Below are positions 20,251-31,369 of a stretch of DNA of 64,000 nucleotides, piece after piece; positions within the stretch are counted from its first letter, which is position 1, and the number at the start of each line of letters is the position of its first letter. Both the position numbers and the translations under genes were made by a program. The notes under the pieces are model-generated. The model was not told the DNA's origin. It did no database searches and saw only the letters and a program-made list of their open reading frames with translations. The stretch lies in NCBI GenBank assembly GCA_038030265.1, contig CM075940.1, positions 30,822,305 to 30,886,304 of the forward strand, in the 5' to 3' direction. Source of the DNA: Corythucha ciliata (Eukaryota; Arthropoda; Insecta; Hemiptera; Tingidae).

Positions 20251-21340
20251 GCTAACTGTCAAAAAATCGGGCACTGGGCCAAAGTCTGTCGTTCTAAAAA
20301 GTCATCAAAGACTGCCGCTGCTCTTGCTGATTCGTCATCTTCGGCTACAAGTGAAGAAACACAATTTATTTCCAGTATATTAGGGGCAAGCTCGTCACAT
20401 TCTCTATCAAAAGCGTTGGTCTCTGTTCAAGTCATTGGTACTGGACACTGGTAGCTCTGCAAGTTACATCAGCGAAGAATTCGCGTCTTCAAAGAAAATT
20501 CCATTTTTTCCGGAATCAGGAACCGTCTCGATGACATCTACATCTCTTTCTTCTATTGTGAAAGGCTACGTAAAAGTGGATTTGAAATTGCTAAATTATT
20601 CCTACAAGGACGTTAAATTGTCTGTTCTGTCTAATTTATGCTCAGATGTCATCGAAGGGCACGACATATTGAAATTGCACTCGCACCTTAACGTGGGCTT
20701 CGGTGGCACCAACCCACCCACTCAAGCAAAAATAGAACCAATTCGTATTTTTTCAGATCTCTCGCCCCAAACAAAACCAATAGCAACGAAATCACGCCGT
20801 TTTTCAAAGGAGGATTCAATTTTCATTCGCGATGAGGTAGAAAAACTGTTAAAAGCTGGAATCATAGAAAAAAGTTCATCACCTTGGAGGGCTCAAGTTC
20901 TCGTCACCAAAAGTCAAAGTCCCAAAAAGCGTATGGTTGTCGACTATTCTAATACAATAAACAAATTCACCGAACTTGACGCCTATCCCGTTCCGAATGT
21001 AGAGGAAGTCGTTTTAGAAATGGCCCAATTCAAGCTCTTTAGTACTATCGACTTGGAAAGCGCCTATCATCAAGTGCCAATATTCCAAAAAGATCTTCCG
21101 TACACGGCGTTCGAGGCTTGCGGCCGCTTTTACCAGTTCCGGAGACTTCCTTTCGGAGTTACAAACGGCGTACCGGCGTTTCAAAAATTTATAGACTCAA
21201 TAGTCGACTCAGAAAATCTACAAGGAATTCGGTGCTATATCGATGACATCACGGTTGGCGGCCGTACACGACGCAAACTTGGAAAAATTCCTAGACGTTG
21301 CCAAGAAGTACAACCTCAAGTTGAACGAGAAAAAATGTAA
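20251..21340 (+). pseudogene. Gypsy protease and reverse transcriptase, frameshifted
   Basis: Frame change near 20432. VLDTGSSASYI is the aspartic protease active site (DTG). RT: GIIEKSSSPWRAQVLVTK, FSTIDLESAYHQVPI (first catalytic Asp), FRRLPFGVTNGVPAFQKFI, and CYIDDITVGG (YIDD box). A further frameshift right after YIDD near 21245 shifts reading to the next frame. Confidence 0.88.
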
Positions 21341-21956
21341 ATTTTCTCGCACGGAAATTAAACTTCTTGGACACTTAATTAGCCACGGGTCTATTAAACC
21401 TGATCCAGACCAGCTCAAACCTCTCTTAGAACTTCCTCCTCCCCACGACAAACCATCTCTCCAAAGAATCATCGGTATGTTCGCGTACTACTCAAAATGG
21501 GTCCAAAGATACTCAGATAAAATTCGCTCCCTTATCGAAAACTCTAAATTCCCTCTATCGCCCTCTGCTTTGTCGGCGTTCAAACAACTTAAAACTGACA
21601 TCGCTAATGCACTTCTAACTTGTATCGACCCGAATGCCCAACTCGTCGTTGAAACGGATGCCTCGGACATAGCTGTCTCCGCGGTCCTCTCACAAAAAGG
21701 AAGACCGGTCGCCTTTTTCTCGAGGACTCTGTCTGTCAGCGAAAATAAGTATCCGGCAATAGAAAAAGAAGCAATGGCGATAGTGGAATGCCTAAGAAAG
21801 TGGAGACACTATTTGACCAATCGCCACTTCAAGCTAATCACAGACCAAGAAGCCCTGTCCTTTATGTTCAATCTGAAGCACTCAAGTAAAATCAAAAACG
21901 ACAAAATTCAAAGGTGGAGACTAGAAATGTCATGTTTCAGTTTTGATATTTTTTAA
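21243..21956 (+). pseudogene. Gypsy RT thumb and RNase H
   Basis: KKCKFSRTEIKLLGHLIS is the RT end. VVETDASDIAVSAVLSQKG holds the first RNase H Asp, AIEKEAMAIVECLRKWRHYL the Glu and LITDQEALSFMF the third acid. The frame ends at a stop in FSFDIF-stop, where relatives continue into the RNase H end and integrase. Confidence 0.88.
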
Positions 21957-23108
21957 CGCCCTGGCAACCTCAACAAGGTAGGAGACGCTCTTTCCAGAGT
22001 TTGCGGGGCAACAAACGTAAATGAACTTTACGAAATTCATCGGAACCTATGCCATCCGGGTATCACGAGAATGTACCACTGGACTCGATCGAAAAATATC
22101 CCTTTTTCTCTCGAAGATATTAAACGCGTCACAAACGGCTGCTCTACCTGCGCGGAACTGAAGCCTCGTTTCCACAAACAGAAAAATAATCATCTGATAA
22201 AAGCCACTAAACCTTTTGAACGACGTAATGTGGATTTCAAGGGACCGATACCATCGTCTACTGAAAATTAGTACATTTTAACAATCGTTGAAGAATTTTC
22301 GCGTTTTCCTTTTGCGTACCCATGTCGTGATATGTCTTCGGCGACCGTCAAGAAATGTTTCTACAACCTATTTTCCATGTTCGGTACCCCTGCGTACATC
22401 CACTCAGACAGAGGAACTTCGTTTTTGTCGAAGGAATAAACGTCCTACCTCCACGGCCAAGGAATTTCGACAAGTTCATCGACACCATATAATCCCGAAG
22501 GAGTATATTGTCTCGTAGAGCGGTACAACGGTATATTATGGAAGACTATGTCTCTCGCTATGAAGAACAAAGGATTGAGTACTACTCGATGGGAGGAAGT
22601 CACACAAGAATCTCTCCACGCAATCAGATCTCTACTTTGTACTTCAATTAACTGTACGCCTCATGAAAGAATGTTCCTTCACGATCGAAGATCAACAAAC
22701 GGAACTTCAATACCATCGTGGTTAGAGCACCTAGGGAGAGTATTTTTAAAAACCCACGTCCGGTCTTCGAAGTACAGTCCTCTAGTTACAGAAGTCGACC
22801 TTTTGGAAGCTAATCCAGAATACACGCTTATTAGAAAACCCGATGGAAAAGAAGTAACAGTTTCCTTGAAGCACTTGGCACCTCGAGGAGATGATTCCGT
22901 ATTTGGACACCCTGAGGATGAGGATGACTGCACTGAATCTTCAGACGGAGGCCCAAATGTTACACCTGAATTCCCTTTGACACCCATCGCCCACTCATCA
23001 GAGGAGAAAGAAGAACCCTTAATTTTCAATAGTTCTTCCAACCCATCGCCTGAAATAACTTTGTCTCGCCCTGATTCGTCCGAAATTGAGAACTCTGGAA
23101 GGCCCGTT
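21957..23108 (+). pseudogene. Gypsy integrase and tail, several stops
   Basis: HRNLCHPGITRMYHWTRSKN and CSTCAELKPRFH form the HHCC site. D in VDFKGPIP, D in YIHSDRGTSF and E in CLVERYNGILW keep the D,D-E triad, but stops at 22269 and 22438 break the frame. The C-terminal domain runs in 22548-23108. The tail resumes after the hAT insertion at 24663 with RTRKPPLYLQD. Confidence 0.85.
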
Positions 23109-24654
23109 CAGGCGCAGATCCAGAGGGGGGGGGGGCGCCCTGCTGGTCTGGTCAAACAAATTTTTTTTTCGCTATGAGAAGATTAACGTGAAAAATAATA
23201 ATTATGTAATAAATTATTATAATAATCATTGTTCCTCGTGGGTAAACAATGAATATCACTCGATAGCACGAATAAGCAAAAACATGGTTTATTTTTATTT
23301 TTCTTTTCTGAAAGTTTGGCCAAATGTAAGCGTTGTGAGGTGTGGCAGTTCTAATTTACTCATCGCCAATCAGTCAGTGGGAGCGCACCCGGCCATACCG
23401 AATCAGAAGCGCTAAAAGCCACGAATGGCTTATACGCTATAATTTAAACCCCTAGATTTTTTATTTTATTTTATTTTTTTTTTTTTTTTTGATTTTTTCA
23501 AGTAGGTGATTCGAAATTCTCGGCTTTCCGCTCAAAGTTATTGGTTGTTTGGAGAGCCATGCCCAAACATTCTTTTGCATTAATTTTCGAAGACGCAATG
23601 AGAATCATGAATGACCTTGATGCGCCACTACGTCAGCCGCGGCTTGTTTCCTGTCAAACCAATAGGGAAAACTATGCAGTTACGCCATCTGATCCGTCTG
23701 CTTACTGGAGGAAAAGTATTTGCATTCCAGTCTTGGACAACGTTATTGCCGACATGAAGATCCGTTTCAGCAAAGAAACCATAAATTGTTTCAGCTTAAA
23801 TTTCTTAATGCCAAGAAATTTCGTTAATATCGAAGACCCTCCGATGTTGAAAGAGAAGCTACTGCCTATAAGCGCCAAGTATCACCCATTACTTGAACTC
23901 ACCGATTCTTTCTCGATGCGCAACAGACTTTTCAATGAAATGATATTAGTTCAAAGACATTTCAAACAAAACTCTGACTTTACCGGGAAAAAATGAGCCC
24001 ATGAAATTTTCGAACTCTTGGATGGAAATTCGTTCCCCATTTTGAAGTCACTACTGCACATACTGGCCACATTACCTGTGTCAGTAGCAACAGCAGAGCG
24101 CATCTTTTCTTCATTGAGAAGAATAAAAACATGGCTTCGTTCCGGAATGTGTGAGGAACGTCTCAATTCTCTCGCCCTCCTAAATATTCATCGGGACATC
24201 AACATCGACGCAGAAGCTGTCATCACACGATTTGCCAAATCAAAACGAAGAAGATTAGATTTTGTAATAGATTGATTATTGCTTTCACGCTTCCTTTCAA
24301 TTATTTTCTGCCGTCGTTGAGGCTGTGAACCGTGCTGTTTTGTATTTTTAATTAAAATGTTTCACTGGCTCTGTTTTTAAGACGTGGTACGTTTCCACAG
24401 CTAAGGCGCGTCTACATAAGACGCAGGAAATCGTGGGAAGTTATGGCTTAACAGTATTTCTGATCGTCGCTATTGACTACTGCACTGCGTTCTGGGTTCT
24501 GTAATGCGTCCTGTCCACGCGTTCTTGAATCTTATGTGGATGGGCCTTAGGAGTATATATACTAACTATATACATATACACACTTTGAGGTGGGACCTCT
24601 GCATCTTTTTGAATGCGCCCCCCCCCCTTTGGAAAAATCCTGGATCCGCACCTG
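23109..24654 (+). mobile_element. hAT transposon inserted in the Gypsy tail
   Basis: Ends CAGGCGCAGATCCAG (left) and the complement CTGGATCCGCACCTG (right) form ~15-bp inverted repeats. They are flanked by a perfect 8-base duplication GGCCCGTT (23101-23108, 24655-24662), the hAT signature. Length 1546 bp. It carries only the C-terminal half of a transposase, so the element is internally deleted and non-autonomous. Confidence 0.93.
23541..24275 (+). pseudogene. hAT transposase, C-terminal half
   Basis: One frame with a single TGA at 23994-23996. The last part, SLLHILATLPVSVATAERIF then SSLRRIKTWLRSGMCEERLN and LALLNIHRD, is the hAT C-terminal dimerisation domain (52-kDa repressor/ZMYM-like group). 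The N-terminal zinc finger and at least the first catalytic Asp are missing. Transposase would cut and paste hAT ends; this copy cannot. Confidence 0.88.
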
Positions 24655-24662
24655 GGCCCGTT

Positions 24663-24734
24663 AGAACCAGGAAACCACCGTTGTATCTCCAAGACTCAAA
24701 TAACAGGGGGGTCCTCAAATAACAGGGGGGAGAA
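24663..24734 (+). other. Gypsy pol end and polypurine tract
   Basis: Resumes the Gypsy tail (RTRKPPLYLQDSNNRGVLK, stop), then the sequence AATAACAGGGGGG occurs twice, the second followed by AGAA directly before the 3' LTR. The second copy is the expected plus-strand primer. Confidence 0.75.
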
Positions 24735-24836
24735 TGTGATGAAGATTCCTCTCCACTTTCCTAATTAATTTATCTGTTTTTTTCTTATTCTATTTTGTCG
24801 ATTAAAACCTTAACTTTTGAGGTCTAATTTATAACA
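24735..24836 (+). repeat. 3' LTR of nested Gypsy
   Basis: 102 bp, three transitions different from the 5' LTR (about 3 percent), so the insertion is not recent. Followed by GCATG, the target duplication. Confidence 0.93.
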
Positions 24837-25114
24837 GCATGCAAATATCGACGGTGACGATTTTCACTGACAACCAAGCAGCTCAAAGTCTCGCAAAGAA
24901 CCCAATCATAAGCTCGAAATCAAAACATATCGATATAAAAAAACATTTTATTCGAGACGTAGTCTTGAGAGGAGAAGTCGAAGTCAACTATCGACCCTCC
25001 GAAATTATGGATGCTGACATATTCACCAAATCTCTCCCAACTGTTAAATTCGAACAGTTCAGACAGAATTTGGGACTGTCAAAAATCGTTCGTGAGGAGG
25101 AGTGTGGTAATTAA
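24837..25114 (+). pseudogene. Copia RNase H C-terminal part
   Basis: ISTVTIFTDNQAAQSLAKNP carries the third acidic residue of RNase H, followed by KHIDIKKHFIRD and PSEIMDADIFTKSLPTVKFE, the normal end of Copia pol. A stop at 25112 ends the protein. A purine-rich GAGGAGGAGTG just before may be its polypurine tract. Confidence 0.9.
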
Positions 25115-26070
25115 AATTTGTTTTTACTTCCATGTTCCCGTAGGAAACAAAGTTTGGTAATGGCAAAAAAAACAAAAATTTTAGCTGACACCAGATTCGT
25201 GTTCCTGGACCCCGAAAAGGCCTAAATCTCGATTTTCAGTATGACGTCTGTCGTCCGACCGTCGTCCACTTTTTTCTCGACAGATCTGGACGAGTGATGG
25301 CTCAAAAGTTGTGTCTTCATCTCTAGATGTACACCGTAAAATTTAAAAATGATTGGTTGAGCGATTTGGAAGATTTTATAACAAATGTGTTCGAAGTAAA
25401 AATGGTTGGACCCTTATAATTCCAAGAGAATATTATAAAATTTGATGATCGATCGTTCAAAATCGTCATCTAGGTTCCTAGAAGACGCTGCTAAAATTTG
25501 AATAAGATTTGTTGAGCGGTACAGTTGCTAAGGTTTGGAATGCGTTTCAGCTCTTTTTTTGCCCCAAACCTATCTCCTTTCAGAATTTTAGTCCGATTTC
25601 CTCTCATGATGGCTTAAAATGACTACAACAAAATTCCCCATCGACGAACTGGCCATTTTTTTTTCGATATTCAATTTGGTTATTAGTGCATTTCATTTAA
25701 AAAATGCACTATTGGTCTCGCCCTGATGGTCGCACATATGGGTTGTGATACTTTTTTTTTCATGTTTCAGAACCCCTAGGACACGAATCCGAGGTAGGTT
25801 CAATTTGCTATATATATATATATATGGCCCTTTTTTGTTAGCACGATCACGGTCGCCCCTAGTGACCCAAATCCGTTGAGATGACAGGGCAGTTCTCGGC
25901 GGAGGGGAGCTATTAAATTAACGCTATGCCTCATTGGACCACCCAAGTACCGAAAAATTCCATTGACATTGTATTTTGAGCAGTCTCTTTCTTTTGATTT
26001 GCCTACAGTCTAATGAGTCTTAAGTAAAAAAAATCCTGAGGTGGGCCAAAAAGGGAGAAAAAAAAAAATT
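25115..26070. other. No recognisable gene
   Basis: AT-rich sequence with a short (TA)n run at 25811-25826. The first bases may be the Copia 3' LTR, but there is no partner copy to confirm it. Confidence 0.5.
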
Positions 26071-27875
26071 GTTCCGACAGCAGCCTGTCGGTAGTGTTGA
26101 ATCTATACCAACAAAGTATCGATACTTTACTCATTTGAAGTATCAAATGGGAAGTATCGAATGGTACTTGGTATCGAATGAAAAGTATCGATACTCATAT
26201 AACTTGTTCACAGTATCGTATAAAAAGTATCGATATATACTCGGTATCGGTACAGAAGTACCGATACCAAAAGTACTTGGTATTGATTCAAAAGTATCGA
26301 TACCGTAGTGGTATCGATTCAACAAGCTTGTAATAAAACCCCTCCACCACCAACCAACAAAAGCCAAAAGCACTACCATCTCTAATGACTTATCGAGTCG
26401 TCAATCACTACTCCCTTATACAAATACAGATTCATTTTAATTGAAACACAATGACTACTTAAGCTCGATGCACGCTATGCAACTTTTGAAATAGGATTGC
26501 CTACCGGTTTTAAAAAATATCCGGTCACTACCGGGGACCATATATTTCCTTCCAAATAAATAGCAATCATGCTACGAAAAATGCAAAGTGTGCACCGAGC
26601 TTATAACTCTCTTACTTAACCGATACTTTTACGATACCGAATGAATATACCCGATACCGAATATCTACTCATTTGAAACAATACCCATTCGATACCGAGT
26701 AAAAGTACTCATTTGAAACGATACCCATTCGATACCGAGTATTTACTTGTTTGAATCAATACCCATTCGATACCGAGTAAAAGTACTCATTTGAAACGAC
26801 ACCCACTCGATACCGAGTAAAAGTACTCATTTGAATCAATACCCATTCGATACCGAGTAAAAGTACTCATTTGAATCAATACCCATTCGATACCAAGTAA
26901 AAGTACTCATTTGAAACGATACCCATTCGATACCGAGTATTTACTTGTTTGAATCAATACCCATTCGATACCGAGTAAAAGTACTCATTTGAAACGATAC
27001 CCATTCGATACCGAGTATTTACTTGTTTGAATCAATACCCATTCGATACCGAGTAAAAGTACTCATTTGAATCAATACCCATTCGATACCGAGTATTTAC
27101 TTGTTTGAATCAATACCCATTCGATACCGAGTAAAAGTACTCATTTGAAACGATACCGAATCAATACCCATTCGATACCGAGTAAAAGTACTCATTTGAA
27201 ACGATGCCGAATCAATACCCATTCGATACCGAGTAAAAGTATTCATTTGAATCAATACCCATTCGATACCGAGTATTTACTTGTTTGAATCAATACCCAT
27301 TCGATACCGAGTAAAAGTACTCATTTGAAACGATACCGAATCAATACCCATTCGATATCGAGTAAAAGTACTCGAATGGGTATTGATTCAAGCGAATACT
27401 CGGTATCGAATGGGTATTGATTCGGTATCGTTTCAAATGAGTACTTTTACTCGGTATCGAATGGGTATTGATTCAAACAAGTAAATACTCAAATGTACAA
27501 AAAAAAAGTCAAAGGCTGGAATTTCAACTTCCGGGAAATTCCCCCTTGGCGCAGGGGGCTAGGCTAGACACAATTTAAAATTCACTCCCACGGGAGCCCT
27601 TCTCAATCGTTCGTTAGTCCCAAATTTCGGCATGATACCTATGTTGTACGCATTTTTTCTCTCCGTCACTTTATCTTCAGCAAGAGTGTAGCAGGAAGAC
27701 ATGATAAAAATGTTGTGATGTGTTCTTATTTTTATAAAATTGATTTTGAATTTATATCGCGGCCTGAATTTCATTTATAATATGATGATCTCATTCAAAC
27801 TCAAACGATTACCGGATAAATGGTGCATGACCGGATAAATGAAATGCACTTTACTCGACAGGCTGCTGTCGGAAC
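26071..27875. mobile_element. Non-autonomous element with 20-bp TIRs and a minisatellite core
   Basis: GTTCCGACAGCAGCCTGTCG at 26071-26090 is repeated as its perfect reverse complement at 27856-27875. Each end is itself a small hairpin (CGACAG...CTGTCG). The interior holds GTATCGATAC-rich sequence, then a minisatellite array, and no coding region. Flanks end and begin with TT, which would suit a Helentron/DINE-type insertion between T and T, but other DNA transposon classes are possible. Confidence 0.65.
26650..27490. repeat. ~40-bp minisatellite with terminal inversion
   Basis: About twenty units of roughly 40 bp, built from ACCCATTCGATACCGAGTAA, AAGTACTCATTTGAA and either ACGAT or TCAAT. 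A second unit type has GTATTTACTTGTTTGAATCA. From about 27370 the units run in the opposite orientation, so the last ~120 bases pair with the preceding ~120. Confidence 0.85.
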
Positions 27876-28429
27876 TTAAGTTTTTTTAAATTAATTTTTT
27901 AAACAAATTGACGAGGATGAATTCGAAGATTCGTTTCTCTTCGATTATTTTGAGTTTTAGCGAGTGTCTTATTGATCAAATTTTGTCCATTATTTCATTC
28001 ATTGATCGTGTTGAATATTTCTAATTGATAGTTACCGTTAAAGAGAACTATATTAGGCTACAAAATTCATTATTCGTCATGTCGTCAGAATTTGTGTTCA
28101 TATTTTTTTGTGTGTTATTATTGCATCAATCGTTGACATGGGATGAATATTGAGAGACATAGAGCTCTTTCCAGCAAATTTTAGAACTTTGGCATTTTTA
28201 TGAGAACAGAACTTCAGGAAAGGCTAGGGCAAATTAATTAATTTTGATGGGTGAGTTTTAGTGATTAATCACTCGTGTCGGAATTGTTTAATGTGAAAGG
28301 CACGTTGTAAGCGAACGACGGGAACATGGAAGTATCGTGGGGTCCTCCACACAAACTTAATTTAAATTTCACCCCTCAAAACTTGAGGTGTCGTCTACAG
28401 GGCAGGGGGGTCGCGAAGGACGTGCTTGA
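27876..28429. other. No recognisable gene
   Basis: AT-rich unique sequence, no conserved open frame or repeat seen. Confidence 0.5.
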
Positions 28430-28760
28430 GCTCAAACAAATCTAACCACAAATAAATTGATTGAAGCACAAAAAACCTTGAATCCCTAAAAGCTCGAACC
28501 ACAAAAAGCTGTAACCCTAAAAAGATCAAACCACAAAATGCTCTAACCACAAAGTCTTCTAACCACAAAAAGATCAAATGTCACAAACGAAAAGATAAAG
28601 CTGTAACCGCAAAATGTACTGACCTCAAAGTGCTGTAACCAAAAAAAAAAAAACTCGAGCCACAAAAAGATCTAACCACAAAAATCTCTAACCAAAAATG
28701 CACTAACCACAAAATGCTCCAACCAAAAACTGCTCACCATAAAATGCTCTAACCTCATTT
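28430..28760 (-). repeat. Degenerate tandem repeat, family C, inverted copy
   Basis: Irregular units like AACCACAAAAAGCTCTAACC, the complement of the 8440-8795 array. Confidence 0.6.
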
Positions 28761-29596
28761 GTTTTTTGTGTAGAGATCCCTTGGAATTTTTGCCTGGGGT
28801 TGGCGACTTCATGTATTTTTTTTTTTTTTTTTTGCCTTATACTTCGCGAATAAATACTTGTCCTTTTTCTTTGAACAAACTCGTCTAAATATAACAAAAA
28901 TACCTTTTTCACCCATTTAGAAACTGAATGGGCATTTTTGTTCCAAGTTCAATTTCAACCTCCCTTCAACGTTCAGATTTGACAAAACGCGTTTTCAAGT
29001 ACTCGGTCCTTACGATAGAACAAGAAACGCTACCAGACTTTGAAGTCAATTCTATTTGAGCGATGATGTCAGGGGGCTATAAAATAAAACTTAAATCAAA
29101 GTGGACTGGATGAAAAAACAATAACACATACTTGAAGAGTTCAAACAAAAGATAAAACAAATCCGAGTTGTTTCGATGCATCAATTTTGAACAACCTAGC
29201 CCTCTCCCCGCCACCCCCGCTCCACAATTGACACACAAGGCCGCAATAAAAAATCAGTGCCAAACAAAATACCAATGACTGCTCCTTTATCCTCTTCCAT
29301 AAAGAACGGGAAGATTGGAGTTTATTTAACAAATAAGGGGTTCATCGGTAAATCCAGACAGATAGATATATTTAGCCCGTCCAACTGGTGTGCAACAAAC
29401 AAGAAAAAGAAAGTGATGTGAGAGAGAGAAAGCCTATAATTCAATGCAAAACAACTAAAAACTGGGAGATTTCCCACGCTTATAAAATTGTTTGAAAAAA
29501 ATCTGGTTCAAGTGACTGAAGGATGATAAGAAGGCTTCAACGCACAATCACATTCACTTTGTTGTAAATTATAGAAAAACAAGAAACAATACTCAC
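28761..29596. other. No recognisable gene
   Basis: Contains a T-run at 28808-28831 and unique sequence; no coding signal that I trust. Confidence 0.45.
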
Positions 29597-29694
29597 TGTT
29601 GAAAGGGAAGAGCTTCCTGGTTGAGCCCAGGCGTTTGATGGGAGATTTTGAAGGAATGCCGTTGCGAGTATCATCTTCATCCATCACATACAAA
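29597..29694 (-). CDS. Putative coding exon, possibly an upstream exon of srGAP
   Basis: 98 bases between a CATTACAG acceptor and a GTGAGT donor. Reads LYVMDEDDTRNGIPSKSPIK followed by RLGSTRKLFPFN, a basic Ser/Pro stretch that looks coding. It ends in phase 1, and the first srGAP exon found (13189) starts in the same phase on the same strand, so the two could be spliced across a 16-kb transposon-filled intron. I do not recognise the peptide; it could equally belong to another gene. Confidence 0.45.
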
Positions 29695-29781
29695 CTGTAA
29701 TGAACGATTACTCGGTGAAATCAAAGTGCGCGTCTAAAGCGTTCAATCTTGAATTTCAATAGAAATGAATAAAATAATTAC

Positions 29782-29814
29782 CGAGAAGGTGACGGCGTAA
29801 GGTTAGTAATGAGT
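29782..29814 (-). CDS. Putative 33-base coding microexon upstream of the 29.6-kb exon
   Basis: Bounded by TTCTACAG and GTAATT. In the frame that joins the next exon it reads LITNLTPSPSR. Small size and lack of homology make this tentative; the support is the joined open frame. Confidence 0.3.
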
Positions 29815-31127
29815 CTGTAGAAAAATAAATTCAAGCTCGGCTCATGACTCGACGTCGTCTTGGCCGCGAACTTGGCGACGGATTGAGACAGTTTGAAAAT
29901 ATTCTCGGGAAGATTCAAAGTCGGAAATTCGTTTGAGAGTGGAGCGACGAAAATTTGTTTGCGGAAGCCAAAAAAAATAAGGGGGGAAGAAAAAAAAAAA
30001 GACGGCAGGTGTAAATCGGCAAAGAAAAGTGAAAACTAGTGGGCAGCGGACTAAATAAGGACCAAGGAAAAAAAGAAGGTGGAGGAACAGTTGGACGTAA
30101 ACAGCTAAACTGACTGGGGAGAAATGGATGGCCAAGTAGAGAGATGCAGCGCCTCTGAGGATCTCTAGCGGTGGTGATAAGACCAACTGGAAGTCCTATT
30201 GATGATTGAGCGGTTGAGCCTTCGGTTGTATGAAAGTAGACTTCTCTCTCTCAATTCTGATTGATTTTCACCTGGAGGAATAGGAGATTTCCCACCCTCA
30301 ACCCCGTCTATTGAAAAATCAACCGTATTTTTAGGTATTTCTGCCCACATTTTACGCCCCCGCCCTATTTGAAAGGGCAAACGAGCCCGGCGCACGCACA
30401 ATTTGTCGAGTTTGCCGCCCTTCCTTCCTACCCGCCCGTGTTAACTATTGTCGACAATAGTGGTAGAACCCGTACATCTTAAGTAAAAATTAATACAATA
30501 TGGTTTGCTTGCGTCAAAACTAAGAGTACTCTGAATTATTGATGATGGATATTGGATAAGAGTCTCGAGGACAATCTTTCTGTTCAGAACCCAATCTCGG
30601 GGCAATCGAGGCTTTGAAACGTGACTTCGTCCCACCACCGACAATTTTTTTTTTACCTTTTTCTTTCTTTCTAGCTTCTAAAACTCCCCTTTACCCTTAC
30701 CGTCAACCGCTTCCGATACCGGAAATTCCTACCGCCTAAGAAACGTTTTATTTATGCACGTGTTAGAGAACTCACAATTAAGGTTTAAATAGCGTCATTC
30801 GTATGCTGTCTTATAAACTGATGAGCGCATTTGTCCCGGATGTTGTTTTACGAAAGAAGTTTTGTTACTTTATTATATCAATTCTGTAGAACCAGTGGCG
30901 AATCCTCAGGGCAAGCCCTAAATTTTGAGGGCGATTTTCAAGTTTTTTTCGTAGGTAATTTTTTGAATTTGGAACGTTTCGTCATTGACTAAGAACTTAG
31001 CTTTTTGAAATATTAATAATTAATTGTTAATTATTATTTTTGATTTTTTTACAAATTCCGTTATTTTATTTGTTTACAAGCCAAATAAAATAATAGGAAG
31101 GAAGCAATTACGTATTATCCCTCTCAT
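29815..31127. other. No recognisable gene; one palindrome and one hAT-like end
   Basis: Holds an 18-bp perfect palindrome at 30444-30461 and CAGTGGCGAATCCTCAGGGC from 30893, which resembles a hAT terminus. The remaining open frames look non-coding. Confidence 0.45.
30444..30461. repeat. 18-bp perfect palindrome
   Basis: ACTATTGTCGACAATAGT. It could be a dimeric protein binding site or chance. Confidence 0.6.
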
Positions 31128-31151
31128 CAGGCGCGGATCCAGGATTTCGTC
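31128..31151 (+). mobile_element. Left end of a hAT element split by the errantivirus
   Basis: CAGGCGCGGATCCAGGA is nearly identical to the ends of the hAT at 23109. It is followed by TTTCGTC, where the errantivirus entered; the hAT sequence continues after 38595 with AAGGGGGCGGGGC, like the G-rich subterminal run of the other copy. The other hAT end was not found. Confidence 0.6.
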
Positions 31152-31338
31152 AGTTAAATGGTCCGAACGACAAAAAACTTTATTTTATTTTTCCGCACAA
31201 GTTATCTCTACGCGTTACACCAATCGACTGACTGTCTTTCTATTTTCCTAGACTATTTATTCCAGTACAAAATTGAAGAGTCTGCATTTCGCAGGGATCT
31301 AGGGTTACATAGAAATACGGGATTATTGCTCTATAACT
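31152..31338 (-). repeat. Errantivirus 3' LTR (187 bp)
   Basis: Same as the right LTR apart from a 13-base deletion between two A-runs near its left end. Preceded in the sense direction by the polypurine tract AAGGAGGGAGG (31339-31349). Confidence 0.93.
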
Positions 31339-31369
31339 CCTCCCTCCTTAAGTTTGGCAGTTCCACACG

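Larger units (their letters stand above)
19443..24836 (+). mobile_element. Gypsy retrotransposon with 102-bp LTRs, inserted in Copia
   Basis: Two direct repeats of 102 bp (19443-19544, 24735-24836) begin TGTGATG and end TATAACA and differ at three C/T positions. They are flanked by a 5-base duplication GCATG (19438-19442, 24837-24841). The interior has gag, protease, RT, RNase H and integrase in Gypsy order, with several stops and frameshifts, and a hAT insertion near its 3' end. A polypurine tract (24722-24734) abuts the 3' LTR. Confidence 0.95.
18216..25114 (+). mobile_element. Copia retrotransposon relic, split by a Gypsy insertion
   Basis: The pol of a Copia element: RT from 18216 to ~19200 and RNase H from ~19200 to 19442, resuming at 24837-25114. 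Removing the Gypsy (19443-24836) and one copy of the 5-base duplication GCATG rejoins the frame exactly at DLGM/QISTVTIF. Gag, protease, integrase and both LTRs are absent or unrecognisable. Confidence 0.9.

Noticed and set aside
29842..30401. Two open frames of 114 and 78 codons on the minus strand
   Set aside because: Low-complexity Phe/Pro and Arg/Ser composition, no motif and no splice-consistent continuation with the nearby exons.
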